64,000 bases of DNA from positions 1 through 64,000 of the forward strand of contig JBCCGR010000008.1 of assembly GCA_039029195.1 (NCBI GenBank), in the 5' to 3' direction. Within the stretch, counting starts at the first letter, position 1. Each line of letters begins with the position of its first letter. The position numbers and the translations under genes are program-made. Source of the DNA: JBCCGR01 sp039029195 (GTDB lineage Bacteria; Pseudomonadota; Alphaproteobacteria; Rhizobiales; Rhizobiaceae). The notes beneath the pieces were generated by a model. The model was not told where the DNA came from. It made no database searches and saw only the letters and a list, made by a program, of their open reading frames with translations. This document shows positions 1-7,899 of this stretch, piece by piece.

Positions 1-1720
1 CCGGGCAATTGGCCTTGGCGATGGCTTCCGCAAGTATCGGTGAAACCGAATTGCCACACTTGCGGATCTGCTCGGTTTTGGTGATCGGCTTACCGTCTTC
101 CCCGCGATCGATGATGTAGTCTTCGGGGAAGCCTTGCGCGCGATAGAGTTCGCGCGGGGTCAACATCCTCATACCGATGTCGGTAATGATGTAGGGCTCG
201 CCTTGGATGTGGCAGGTGACCAGCGAAAACCGGTCTTTGGTGGTCACCGTGTGTAACGGCTCAGTGAGCCAAGGCGCCTGCAACGTGCCGTAATATTTGG
301 TGAGAAACGCCGCAACCAGCCCGGCATGGGTGCCACCTGCGCAGATGGTTTGAAGTGGCTCATCGCACCGGGCCATGCGCCGGTCAGATCCTTTGAGGTT
401 AATCATATGGGCCGCAACAACGTTCTGCTGCGTCCCTGTTCCGGTGATGGTTGAAATAGGTAGTTCAGCAGCCCGTCCTGGGTTGACGCCTGACCGCTGA
501 GTATTGTGTTGGGCAAGAAAGGCCGCGACCAGCGCGTGCTTGCAGCCACCGGCAACAACAGTTCCCAACGGCGCTTCAATATCCAGAGTGCGCGGGGCCT
601 GCCCTTCTCGCTCGCCATAACCGGACTGCACCATTGTGGCCGCGACCATGGCCGATTTGCCACCACCATTGGCCGTGACGGTGCCCAGCGGTTGATCAGC
701 GGCATGACCAATGCTCGCGCCAAATTGGCGGGAAATGTGGCAGGCCACCAACGCTTTTTCAGATGTGCCTGTAACTGTGGTCAGCGGCTCGGTGACTGGA
801 TACTCACGCTTGCCGGCATCACTCATATTGGCCAGTGACACCAGGTTCGGTACCACCACGGCATTCTGATCTTTTGTGCTGGCGGTGATGGTGTGCATAG
901 GGTTCAACGCCGACCGGCTACCACCGCCATGTTGGCCCATGGTTACGAAAAACGGTTCTTCGGCTTCCAGCACATAGCGCACCACACCAGCGGCAATGCG
1001 TTTGCAAGTTGCCTCCACCAAGGGGCGAACGGCCCGCACTCCATACTTCGCCATGATCTGTTCCGATGTGTCGAAGATGGATGGGCATGGGATCGACCAG
1101 TCAATCACGTCATGGCCCGAAGTTTTCCATGGCAACAGCTTGCTGGTCTGTACCGTGTCGGATTTCGGGTCGCCGTGGGTTTGCTCAGGCCAAACGATCT
1201 TCTTTCCATCGCGACGCATGATGATGAACAACCGCTTGCGAATGGTTGGCACACCATAATCGCAGAATTTGAGCACCCTGTGCTCCATGCGATAGCCGTA
1301 TTTGCGCAAGGCGCGTTTCCATTTCGGAAACTCTTCCCAAGTCAGAAATTCGCACACATTTTCCAGCGCGATCACGTCGGGAGTGTTGTCCCGCAGTTCA
1401 TGCACAAATTTGACAATTGACCAGGCAAGTCCGCGCACCGATTTGGAGATGGGTTTGCCGCCGCGAGCGCGGGAGAAATGGCGACAATCGGGAGACGCCC
1501 ACAAAAACCCGACCTTGCGCCGAGCGGTGTACTCATCAATGTTCACCTGCCAGATGTTTTCCGGCAGATGCAGGGTTTCAGGATGGTTGGCCGCGTGCAT
1601 GGACATTGCCACATCGCAGTGATTGATCGCGATGTCGGGCGAGCGACCGAAGGCGGCCATCATTCCGGCGGACGCCCCGCCACCACCGGCGAAACTGTCT
1701 ATTATGAGGGGCGCGGTCAT
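1..1720 (-). CDS. Phage C5-cytosine DNA methyltransferase (C-terminus cut by window edge)
   Basis: This reads as an orphan DNA (cytosine-5-)-methyltransferase, which moves a methyl group from S-adenosylmethionine to cytosine in DNA. From its ATG at 1720 the N-terminus has the SAM motif with the glycine run DSFAGGGGASAG. Catalytic Cys79 sits in SPDCRHFS, a phage variant of the usual PCQ motif. The ENV motif (IALENVCEF) follows, and motif X (CGNSVSP) lies close to the window edge. In between are repeats of the PLxTVTGT kind that form the variable target-recognition part. About 573 codons are open with no stop, so only a short tail is missing. The start overlaps the stop of the upstream methyltransferase by four bases. 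No restriction enzyme is visible, so protection of phage DNA or regulation is more likely than a restriction pair. Confidence 0.9.
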   Translation of the reverse strand, partial: MTAPLIIDSFAGGGGASAGMMAAFGRSPDIAINHCDVAMSMHAANHPETLHLPENIWQVNIDEYTARRKVGFLWASPDCRHFSRARGGKPISKSVRGLAWSIVKFVHELRDNTPDVIALENVCEFLTWEEFPKWKRALRKYGYRMEHRVLKFCDYGVPTIRKRLFIIMRRDGKKIVWPEQTHGDPKSDTVQTSKLLPWKTSGHDVIDWSIPCPSIFDTSEQIMAKYGVRAVRPLVEATCKRIAAGVVRYVLEAEEPFFVTMGQHGGGSRSALNPMHTITASTKDQNAVVVPNLVSLANMSDAGKREYPVTEPLTTVTGTSEKALVACHISRQFGASIGHAADQPLGTVTANGGGKSAMVAATMVQSGYGEREGQAPRTLDIEAPLGTVVAGGCKHALVAAFLAQHNTQRSGVNPGRAAELPISTITGTGTQQNVVAAHMINLKGSDRRMARCDEPLQTICAGGTHAGLVAAFLTKYYGTLQAPWLTEPLHTVTTKDRFSLVTCHIQGEPYIITDIGMRMLTPRELYRAQGFPEDYIIDRGEDGKPITKTEQIRKCGNSVSPILAEAIAKANCP

Positions 1721-2424
1721 GCTGCGAACCTCTCATTCGCATCACGCCAAGCTTCCAGAACCTCTTGACGCTTCGATGAGAGCCGCTTGGCCTCTGCCAC
1801 TGGCATTTCGGCGTAGTATTTTTCCGGCGGGCCGCTATGAGCCATGTCCCAGACAACCCACTTGTGGTCATTGGTCGGCGTGGGCATATACGGCTTACCG
1901 GTTTTCTTGCTGATCGCCACATCTTTGATGGTCGGCTCAAACCATGTGATGCGATCCAACAAGACAATCTCGGCCGCAAAATGCGGATTGTCCCGAAACA
2001 GGTCCGTCCGGGTTTTCCCAAAATCGATATTTGAAGGAACAAGCGCCGCAACAATGCCGGCTTCAGGATCAACCAGTTCCAGCGCCTTCTTGATGAACGC
2101 AACCGCAGTCCGGTTTTGTGTCCCGTAGGGCGGGTTCATCACAAAGCCGTCTATCTGCAAGCCTTCAAGATCAGCAGTCTCGAGGCTCAAAAAGTCTGCC
2201 AAGAGGTCCGGTTCAGGGCCGCCATAGTGGGCAATGTCGATGCCAAAGACATGCGCCCCTTCCTGTTCCTTGATGACATGGGCCATCTTGCCTCGCCCGA
2301 AACAGGGATCGACAACGTTGAGCTTGTTGAAGCGAAAGAACCGAAGCAGCGCCCGCGTTACCCACTCTGACGTCTCATAGAGATCGTTTTTCTGTCGGGC
2401 ATATCCGGATTGGGTGACTGTCAC
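1717..2424 (-). CDS. Phage N6-adenine-type DNA methyltransferase
   Basis: This 235-residue protein has the two core motifs of class I amino-methyltransferases: a SAM-binding DPCFGRGK near residue 40 and the catalytic MNPPYG near residue 96, the N/D-PPY form used to methylate adenine or cytosine amino groups. It is a short single-domain protein without an obvious separate target-recognition domain, as in many phage Dam-like enzymes. The start is GTG at 2424. It overlaps the start of the cytosine methyltransferase by ATGA, so the two are translationally coupled. Adenine is the likelier target, but the sequence does not settle it. Confidence 0.85.
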   Translation of the reverse strand: MTVTQSGYARQKNDLYETSEWVTRALLRFFRFNKLNVVDPCFGRGKMAHVIKEQEGAHVFGIDIAHYGGPEPDLLADFLSLETADLEGLQIDGFVMNPPYGTQNRTAVAFIKKALELVDPEAGIVAALVPSNIDFGKTRTDLFRDNPHFAAEIVLLDRITWFEPTIKDVAISKKTGKPYMPTPTNDHKWVVWDMAHSGPPEKYYAEMPVAEAKRLSSKRQEVLEAWRDANERFAA

Positions 2425-2427
2425 GCT

Positions 2428-2517
2428 CTATTCCTTCGAAATTGTGCAGGCGGTTGCCGGGGCGGTTTCGAGACATTGCCAGCAACCACCTGCTGCTTTG
2501 CCCGGAGGCAAACTCAA
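2428..2517 (-). CDS. Possible 29-residue Cys-containing small protein
   Basis: A short frame beginning with TTG fits between the stop of the small membrane gene and the GTG start of the adenine methyltransferase, ending 3 bases before it. It holds a CWQC pair and a third Cys, which could bind metal. The only support is its exact fit in the coupled gene string, and the start codon is weak. It may be chance. Confidence 0.25.
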   Translation of the reverse strand: MSLPPGKAAGGCWQCLETAPATACTISKE

Positions 2518-2521
2518 ACGC

Positions 2522-2629
2522 TTACTCAGAAACCTCACCGTCCTGGCGGTAGAGAAACCAAACCGTGAGGAACAACCGAACCAACGGCACTGACACAGCC
2601 GCACCTGCAATGATGGCAAGCCAGATCAT
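2522..2629 (-). CDS. Small phage membrane protein (35 residues)
   Basis: The frame starts at an ATG that overlaps the previous stop by ATGA and ends with TAA. The first 25 or so residues are strongly hydrophobic (IWLAIIAGAAVSVPLVRLF) and form one membrane segment, followed by a short polar tail. Its function is unknown. Such one-helix proteins in phage control regions can act in exclusion or lysis timing. The coupled start and clean hydrophobic profile argue that it is real despite its size. Confidence 0.6.
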   Translation of the reverse strand: MIWLAIIAGAAVSVPLVRLFLTVWFLYRQDGEVSE

Positions 2630-2856
2630 CCCAGTGATCGCTGGTTCTGTTGGCTGGCCAAACGAGCCTCGCGCTGTTCACGAACAACGACCGAAACCAC
2701 GGATTCTGGAAGGCGCATCAACCGAGCAATGGCGTGGGTGTCTTTCCCGTTTTGCCAAAGACCGGCGATCAACGACCGCTGTTGTGCCGACAGGCCGTCA
2801 GCAAGTTCCAATGCTTTTGGCTTTTGGAGCGGAACAACAGCGTCGTAGTTGAGCAT
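2626..2856 (-). CDS. Small phage protein with helix-turn-helix-like region
   Basis: This 76-residue protein has a central stretch (QQRSLIAGLWQNGKDTHAIA followed by RLMRLPESVV) that reads like a homeodomain-like helix-turn-helix of the kind found in resolvase and Trp-repressor-like folds. The later positively charged helix could be the recognition helix. Its start overlaps the stop of the upstream gene as TGATG, and its own stop overlaps the small membrane gene. It is probably a phage DNA-binding protein; the target is unknown. Confidence 0.6.
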   Translation of the reverse strand: MLNYDAVVPLQKPKALELADGLSAQQRSLIAGLWQNGKDTHAIARLMRLPESVVSVVVREQREARLASQQNQRSLG

Positions 2857-3299
2857 CAGGCGGCACCCTGCTCGTCGTGCTCATCATCATCAAAGCGCAG
2901 AGCCAGTTGATCAAAGTCTCCACGCTGGACATCGTCCAACGCTTGAATTCGATCAGTGATGCGGCGTTCCTGACGACGTTTGGTCAAGTGAAGATTGAGG
3001 GCCTTGACTGTGATCCCCTCTTCCTCTTTCGCCTGTCGTTTGAGTTGAGCAATCGTGTCCTTGAAGGGAGCCTTGCGATCCTTCTCCTTGGCGGAGATTT
3101 CATCAATCGCAGCCTGCGCTTCTTCGATTTCCTCAACAAGGCCGGCGACCGCCCCGAAGTCCACATTGTGACCCAGATCGTCGTTCTGATCCTCATGGAT
3201 CACCGGCTCCTGCCCATCGTCTCCGGTTGGTGCTGCTGCTTCCGCCTCAGCATCAACGCCGCGTTTGAATTCCGTGACGTTTGAGTTCTTGTCGGTCAT
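2856..3299 (-). CDS. Acidic phage protein with coiled coil
   Basis: This is a 147-residue protein from the ATG at 3299; an in-frame codon 15 residues earlier is less likely to be the start. The N-terminal third is acidic and low in structure. Residues 45-110 form a charged coiled coil (VEEIEEAQAAIDEISAKEKD and onward) with a basic patch around KRRQERR. The layout recalls small phage DNA-binding proteins related to GapR/DUF2312, but the match is only in style. It ends in TGATG, coupling it to the next gene. Confidence 0.6.
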   Translation of the reverse strand: MTDKNSNVTEFKRGVDAEAEAAAPTGDDGQEPVIHEDQNDDLGHNVDFGAVAGLVEEIEEAQAAIDEISAKEKDRKAPFKDTIAQLKRQAKEEEGITVKALNLHLTKRRQERRITDRIQALDDVQRGDFDQLALRFDDDEHDEQGAA

Positions 3300-3344
3300 T
3301 TGTTGGTCCTTCTGCTTGTTTTGCTGATTTCCGGAACAAGCCAA

Positions 3345-3980
3345 TCAGCCAGCGAGCCGCAAACCCCGTTCGCCCCACGTCCCGTCTTGATGAGCCACAT
3401 CGCGATCCGAACCCGGATCCTCATGCCCAAGGATTTCTCTGCAGCGTGCGAGCCGTTTGTCTGCCAGTTCACGATCTTTCCTCGCCCGTTCCATTTCAGC
3501 CCGAAGCAATGCCAAACACTCGTCACCATTGACTGTGCCCGCCGTCCCTTCCCAAAGAGACCGCGCGCGCCTTTCGCTTCGCAAACTGAGTTTTGAATAT
3601 GCGGCCGCAATCGCCGCCTTGGCATTCCGATGAACTGACAACGGAAACGCCGATTGAATGAGAGTCTGAGCAAGTTCACTGTCGAACATACGCCACCCAA
3701 CCTCCTTTACTCGAAACCAAAACCCCAACTTCGGTTGAAAGCCGTTCGCCTCTGCGGACGATTTGGCAGAACCTGACAAATCCCTGTCAGACCTCGACAG
3801 GCCGGTGTCCGACATCGACACCACAGCCTGTGAATTCTCAGCTACGGTGCGCCGAACGGAGCCCACCGAAAGGCCATCACAATGACCACGAACAACATCA
3901 TCTGGTTTGAAGACGGACACCCAATCAGCACAGAGGCGCTGCAAGTCCTGTCCAATCCTGAATTCTGGCAGGACGGTCAT
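3345..3980 (-). CDS. Phage protein of unknown function
   Basis: This is a 211-residue protein whose ATG overlaps the stop of the Cro-like gene by four bases. I do not recognise a family with certainty. Residues 30-55 could form a winged-helix-like region (DVVRGHCDGLSVGSVRRTV). The C-terminal half (from about residue 95) is helical and basic, with a pattern around SLWEGTAGTVNGDE that resembles proteins found in other alphaproteobacterial prophages. It is likely to be a second regulatory or replication-linked product of the leftward early operon. Confidence 0.55.
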   Translation of the reverse strand: MTVLPEFRIGQDLQRLCADWVSVFKPDDVVRGHCDGLSVGSVRRTVAENSQAVVSMSDTGLSRSDRDLSGSAKSSAEANGFQPKLGFWFRVKEVGWRMFDSELAQTLIQSAFPLSVHRNAKAAIAAAYSKLSLRSERRARSLWEGTAGTVNGDECLALLRAEMERARKDRELADKRLARCREILGHEDPGSDRDVAHQDGTWGERGLRLAG

Positions 3981-4264
3981 GCGGCGGAGTCCGATAACTC
4001 AGTTTCGCGCTCCAAATCTTCATTGGATGGCACCACAATGCCGTGCTTTTCCGCGAGTTGTGCGATCAGAATTGTTTCTGGACCGCGATTGAGCTCAGGC
4101 CCCTTTTTCTCCATCCGGAAGATCACTGGCTGACTGACGCACAGGTGTTTTGCCAATGTCGCCTGACTCCAACCACGCTTGCCAAAGCTGCCACCTTCAG
4201 CCGGGAGGTTGGTCCGAATGTACAGCACCTGCAGTCCAGAAAGTTCTTTAACGGGGTCGTTCAT
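3977..4264 (-). CDS. Cro/XRE-like phage regulator
   Basis: This 95-residue protein has a helix-turn-helix of the XRE type in its middle (WSQATLAKHLCVSQPVIFRM), with the SQATLA and SQPVI helices in the expected order. It is the first gene of the leftward string and is divergent from the CI-like repressor, the standard layout of a temperate phage switch. It should bind the shared control region at 4265-4355. Its start is the ATG at 4264. No peptidase or dimer domain is visible, which fits a Cro role. Confidence 0.75.
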   Translation of the reverse strand: MNDPVKELSGLQVLYIRTNLPAEGGSFGKRGWSQATLAKHLCVSQPVIFRMEKKGPELNRGPETILIAQLAEKHGIVVPSNEDLERETELSDSAA

Positions 4265-4273
4265 GACAAATCC

Positions 4274-4307
4274 AATCCAATCTGGATTAGTTAATACAGA
4301 TCGGATT
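4274..4307. promoter_or_regulatory. Candidate operator between divergent phage regulators
   Basis: The 91-base gap between the Cro-like and CI-like genes holds AATCC-AATCT-GGATT at 4274-4288, an inverted repeat with 5-base arms. A second, partial GGATT half-site lies at 4303-4307. The position and spacing fit an operator bound by one or both regulators. No experiment supports it, and the arms are short. Confidence 0.45.
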
Positions 4308-4355
4308 TCGCAAAATCAATACCCCCCGTATCAAAAGATTTGCGATAACTCCGGT

Positions 4356-4835
4356 ATGGATCAAGAAACACCCCATGGCCGGCTTAAATCAGCGCGAGAA
4401 GGCGCAGGCTTCGATACTGTTTCGGACGCTGCGCGAAGTCTCGGCATGAAGGTGCCGACATACACACATCACGAAAATGGCAATCGAGAGTTCGATAGGG
4501 AGTCGGCCCTCAAGTATGGAAGGCGGTTCAACGTAAACCCCGCATGGCTAATGTTTGGGCCACCATACCCTAAGAACCCAAAGGAAATCGCCAGCCCGTT
4601 TGATGATTCGAACGTCAAGGATTTGCTGCCGGAACTTGCCTCTGGAAGTGGCGTGTCCGTGTCACCAAGGACTGATGTTGTTTTTGGGAGTGAGATTGAT
4701 TGGCATGTTTTCGACCGCGCCTATGATATGGCCAAAGTCGCCGTTGAAGGGCTTCCTACCCCACTGTCCAATCGGGAAATGACGCGGTTGGTCGAAAGGT
4801 TTTACGAAAAGCTAACCACAGAATCTGCCGAATAG
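4356..4835 (+). CDS. CI-like phage repressor
   Basis: This 159-residue protein has an N-terminal XRE helix-turn-helix in residues 8-55 (LKSAREGAGF, then DAARSLGMKVPTYTHHENG), followed by a NPAWLMFG stretch typical of phage repressors. The start chosen is the ATG at 4356, where the DNA-binding domain begins. The C-terminal half does not show the Ser-Lys pair of an S24 self-cleaving peptidase, so induction may not follow the classic RecA route. It is divergent from the Cro-like gene and likely keeps the prophage silent. Confidence 0.8.
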   Translation: MDQETPHGRLKSAREGAGFDTVSDAARSLGMKVPTYTHHENGNREFDRESALKYGRRFNVNPAWLMFGPPYPKNPKEIASPFDDSNVKDLLPELASGSGVSVSPRTDVVFGSEIDWHVFDRAYDMAKVAVEGLPTPLSNREMTRLVERFYEKLTTESAE

Positions 4836-4907
4836 GCCATGTGTGCTAAACCTCACACAACTTCTGAGGAACGTCGTGTTAGCCTACTCTCGACAAGGGA
4901 GGCTGAT

Positions 4908-5150
4908 ATGGGTAGCCAAGAATTCCTTGGCGAAGTTTTCAAAACTGACGAACCATTTGACGTCCGATGGGGTGAATTCAAAACTGATGTTGCCGATCTC
5001 GAACTGACGGTGTTTCTCGAATTCTTTTGCCAACAACTTTTTAAACGAACTGATTATTTGCATCTGAGCCAGCCTCAGAAAGAAAAATTGATGGTCGGCT
5101 TTGACCGGCAACTTACCAAAGCCAAGTTCCGGCGAACGCGTCTCCAATGA
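4908..5150 (+). CDS. Hypothetical prophage protein
   Basis: This is an 80-residue protein starting at an ATG seven bases after a good ribosome site (GGGAGG). It is acidic in the first half and basic at the end, with no membrane segment or known motif. Its stop overlaps the next start as ATGA, so it is co-translated with the PAS-like gene. It lies just downstream of the repressor and may be expressed in the lysogen. The function is unknown. Confidence 0.55.
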   Translation: MGSQEFLGEVFKTDEPFDVRWGEFKTDVADLELTVFLEFFCQQLFKRTDYLHLSQPQKEKLMVGFDRQLTKAKFRRTRLQ

Positions 5151-5770
5151 ACTTGCCCGACAACAACCAGTTTTTGGTGCGACTCCACCTGAATGACATC
5201 GATCGCGGCGGCGTCGACGGTGCCAGTATGCAGATGTTGGAAGAATGGCGATCATGCCAGGGGCATGCACCTGAGAGCCTAACGGCGCTCAAGCGGTACG
5301 CCGATCATCTTCTGTGCCTGGGCGAGCCGCAGAGTGAGTATCATTCGCCCGATCTGTTCTCGGTTGGTCGACATTCGTTCGCTGCCAAGAACATGGATCG
5401 CGCCTATTCTGAACAGCCAGAGCGGGCCGCTGAGATCCTTGAGCCGGAATATCGTAAACTGGTCAGCGCGACCTATTTCGAAGCAGCAACCGAACTGGAG
5501 CCAACGCTAGAAATCATTCGCGGTCAGCAGCAGGGTCTTATGGCCACTTACCATAGATTGCTTCTGCCGTACCGGACGCGGCAAGGGTTCGTGGTGGTGT
5601 ACTGCTATTCAGTTCAATTCGGGGAAATCGTAAGGTTACATCCCGTACGATCGAATGAATCCCGCCAATATCACATCCCACGAACAGAGCGTCTTTCCAG
5701 CCCTCAATTGCTGGTTCCACCGCCCAGGACAAGCCTTGTCGGTATTGCCGAGCAGCGCCCCAGCTTGTAG
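5147..5770 (+). CDS. PAS-like prophage cargo protein
   Basis: This is a protein of up to 207 residues. The segment near residues 105-160 ends in ATYHRLLLPYRT followed by a hydrophobic strand, which resembles the closing strands of the PAS_5-type domain common in alphaproteobacteria. The last 45 residues are rich in Pro, Ser and Arg and lie antisense to the facing gene, so the natural end may be earlier. It could be a sensor or regulator expressed from the lysogen. The PAS call is tentative. Confidence 0.5.
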   Translation: MNLPDNNQFLVRLHLNDIDRGGVDGASMQMLEEWRSCQGHAPESLTALKRYADHLLCLGEPQSEYHSPDLFSVGRHSFAAKNMDRAYSEQPERAAEILEPEYRKLVSATYFEAATELEPTLEIIRGQQQGLMATYHRLLLPYRTRQGFVVVYCYSVQFGEIVRLHPVRSNESRQYHIPRTERLSSPQLLVPPPRTSLVGIAEQRPSL

Positions 5771-6338
5771 CCATTCCCCTGTCTGCGTACCTGCTCTCCA
5801 TCCAGCCATAGACAAGATCGAGATCCCATCGTTCGAATGCCGCGAGCAAAATGATTTGGGTGGCAAAGGTTCCGATCTCTGAGCGACGCCAGTCTTTGTG
5901 AACCCAGCCCTGCCCGGAATAGCCGACGCGGTTTGGATACCAATTGGCGGCAAATTCGGAAGTATCGTCTGTGAGGCGGGCGAAGCCCCCGCCCTTGGCC
6001 TCTATCGCTCTGGACACACGTCTCTGAAGAAACTGTTTCAGAGACCAACCTTCGATCTCATCGAGTCGCGTGGCGACCACTGCGATTGTGGCGCCCTCCG
6101 GGTCGCGTACATGAATCCACATCAATCGGCAGGGTGGAAGTTCATGAAGAACAAGCCGGAAGTGATCATTCAAATCGCTTCCCCTCGCCTTCTTCACCGT
6201 TTTTTCCAGTTCTTCATCATCGAAACTGAATTCAACTGAACCTTGGCATATGTCGAGTGTTGCCGCCTTCAACCTTTCGATTGCTGGCCACACAACTGGC
6301 GCGAGCCATGGATATTGGCTGCTAATGTCCCCGTTCAT
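5538..6338 (-). CDS. GNAT-like protein, prophage cargo
   Basis: This 266-residue protein contains, from about residue 140, a run resembling the acetyl-CoA-binding core of GNAT acyltransferases (WVHKDWRRSEIGTFATQII, then LDLVYGWMESRYADRGMA), where the DWRRSEIG loop would contact pyrophosphate. The N-terminal half is unassigned. It faces the PAS-like gene and overlaps it by 233 bases, an unusually long convergent overlap. It is not linked to phage structure or replication, so it is probably cargo. The family call is tentative; the open frame itself is convincing. Confidence 0.55.
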   Translation of the reverse strand: MNGDISSQYPWLAPVVWPAIERLKAATLDICQGSVEFSFDDEELEKTVKKARGSDLNDHFRLVLHELPPCRLMWIHVRDPEGATIAVVATRLDEIEGWSLKQFLQRRVSRAIEAKGGGFARLTDDTSEFAANWYPNRVGYSGQGWVHKDWRRSEIGTFATQIILLAAFERWDLDLVYGWMESRYADRGMATSWGAARQYRQGLSWAVEPAIEGWKDALFVGCDIGGIHSIVRDVTLRFPRIELNSSTPPRTLAASGTAEAIYGKWP

Positions 6339-6516
6339 TCGCGCCGCATAGCAGAAACGCGAATCGGCGTGAATGGTTGTATTGAGCTATTCACCGACGA
6401 TTGTTCGTTTTGAAGAATGAATGGGCTCAAACAGAGGATTTTGAGACTGGCGGTTGCTCCAGGCTAAGAGGATTGCTACCCTCAAAAGTGGTGGGGCCGA
6501 ACTACAGAGTGTACAA

Positions 6517-6915
6517 ATGCGTGTTCTGTCAATTGCGTTGATGGTGGCCGCCGCAAGCCTGCTGTCTGGTTGTGTTACTCCAAGCACAAAACCACTCGCG
6601 TCCACCCCTATTAGCCTGACTGATGAGCAAATCGAGAAAATTCAAACCTTCATACGATTGCGCTTAAAAGACCCCAACTCTGCTATTTTCTCAACAATTG
6701 TTGCCAGCAGACTAGAAGAGAATGGTGCAATAGTTGCTTGTGGGTTTGTGAACGCAAAGAACTCCTTCGGTGGCTATACCGGGCGCAAACCCTTCCTTGC
6801 TGGGATCAAGATGCCAGAGGGGCAGCTAGCGGTGAGAATGACCGACGAGTTGACCAATGCCGAGCTCATATTGAACCACTGCCGAATAAGTGGAGTGACG
6901 CCAGTTCTGGAGTAG
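6517..6915 (+). CDS. Small lipoprotein, prophage cargo
   Basis: This 132-residue protein starts with a lipoprotein signal: basic Arg, hydrophobic core and lipobox LLSGC, with the lipid-bearing Cys near residue 18. The mature part is soluble and has further Cys residues (ACGF, NHCR) that could form a disulfide. It is probably anchored in the inner or outer membrane facing the periplasm. Lipoproteins expressed from prophages often change the host surface and block other phages; that role here is inference. Confidence 0.65.
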   Translation: MRVLSIALMVAAASLLSGCVTPSTKPLASTPISLTDEQIEKIQTFIRLRLKDPNSAIFSTIVASRLEENGAIVACGFVNAKNSFGGYTGRKPFLAGIKMPEGQLAVRMTDELTNAELILNHCRISGVTPVLE

Positions 6916-7091
6916 GAAGCCATGGGTTTATGTCCCATTCATCGGTTGCAATCTCCAATACCTGCATCAACAGGTTATGGGTGGAGAGAGGGAATGGCAA
7001 CGTCAACCACGTTCATTATGATGATCGGAAGCATATGGAAAGCGTAGTGTAAGGTTTGTTTGATAAGCTCGCAGCGGCTCATTTCGTCAGA

Positions 7092-7640
7092 TCAGCACCC
7101 GATCTTTGATCCCATTGGATACAGCTTTTTTGCCTTCTGGAAACGCTTCACGATTTGTGCCGGCTCGTTCAGCTCATTTGTCCTTTCCGAAATCATGAGT
7201 TTGATCACGGATGCGTACACCCGGCCGAACAGCCATGATTGGGTAGCTGAGTGGACCAACGCACTCGCCAACGCTTTCAAAAGCGCATGTCGTTGAGTTT
7301 CAGTCAGACTTCCAATCGCTGTCGCAATACGGTCCTGGTGATCAAATCCTTGCTCTGCAACTCTGCGAGAATTGAACAACAAGTGACGTATCAATTTGGT
7401 ACCGTCGGCTGTCCAATACCCACAAAATACAACAAGATCACGCAAATCTGCGTCCTTTACAGGGTCGGAGATTTTGAGGAACTTCATTGCGTTCTTGGCA
7501 TACTCTTCCGAAGATTTAGAGCGGCCTCTAGCCTGCACGCGGAGCCGTTTAAGCCAGCGATGCAATGAAGGAAGTCCAAAGGTGGCCACGGTCAACGTGA
7601 GTGGCAACACGAGCGTCAAGAAAATATCCATGCCATTCAT
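7092..7640 (-). CDS. Membrane-anchored prophage protein
   Basis: This 182-residue protein has one N-terminal membrane helix (DIFLTLVLPLTLTVATFGL) followed by a basic stretch and a long soluble cytoplasmic helical domain. No enzyme motif was recognised. It starts four bases after the stop of the 84-residue membrane protein and forms a two-gene unit with it. The unit runs against the surrounding rightward genes and lies between the lysogeny and early regions, where cargo genes are often found. A role in exclusion or defence is possible but unproved. Confidence 0.6.
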   Translation of the reverse strand: MNGMDIFLTLVLPLTLTVATFGLPSLHRWLKRLRVQARGRSKSSEEYAKNAMKFLKISDPVKDADLRDLVVFCGYWTADGTKLIRHLLFNSRRVAEQGFDHQDRIATAIGSLTETQRHALLKALASALVHSATQSWLFGRVYASVIKLMISERTNELNEPAQIVKRFQKAKKLYPMGSKIGC

Positions 7641-7644
7641 CTGG

Positions 7645-7899
7645 TTATTCCTTGGTCTGCTTTCTATTCAATTCTTCCGTTTTCTTATTCGAAAGTCGAG
7701 TCATTGATTGACGGTGCGACAACGTTGTTTTCCGCCACTCAATGACAATTACCCCTATTTCCTTAATGATAGACGCAACATGCTTAAGCCCAAATACCAA
7801 GAACGTGACCGCAAAAAGCGCCCAAAACCCGTGTGGCGCCATAAATTCGAAAAGTGGCTTCAAAACGTCAGCGGTGATTTCCAATGACTTACCATACAA
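7645..7899 (-). CDS. Small prophage membrane protein
   Basis: This 84-residue protein has one clear membrane helix in residues 24-42 (GFWALFAVTFLVFGL), flanked by an amphipathic N-terminus and a basic, polar C-terminal tail rich in Lys, Arg and Glu. It is the first gene of the two-gene unit with the membrane-anchored protein downstream. Both have cytoplasmic basic regions next to the membrane, which suggests that they act together. The function is unknown. Confidence 0.6.
   Translation of the reverse strand: MYGKSLEITADVLKPLFEFMAPHGFWALFAVTFLVFGLKHVASIIKEIGVIVIEWRKTTLSHRQSMTRLSNKKTEELNRKQTKE

Noticed and set aside
6738..7052. An open frame overlapping the prophage lipoprotein gene
   Set aside because: It is a shifted reading of the lipoprotein gene with no motif; the lipoprotein frame has a clear signal and lipobox.
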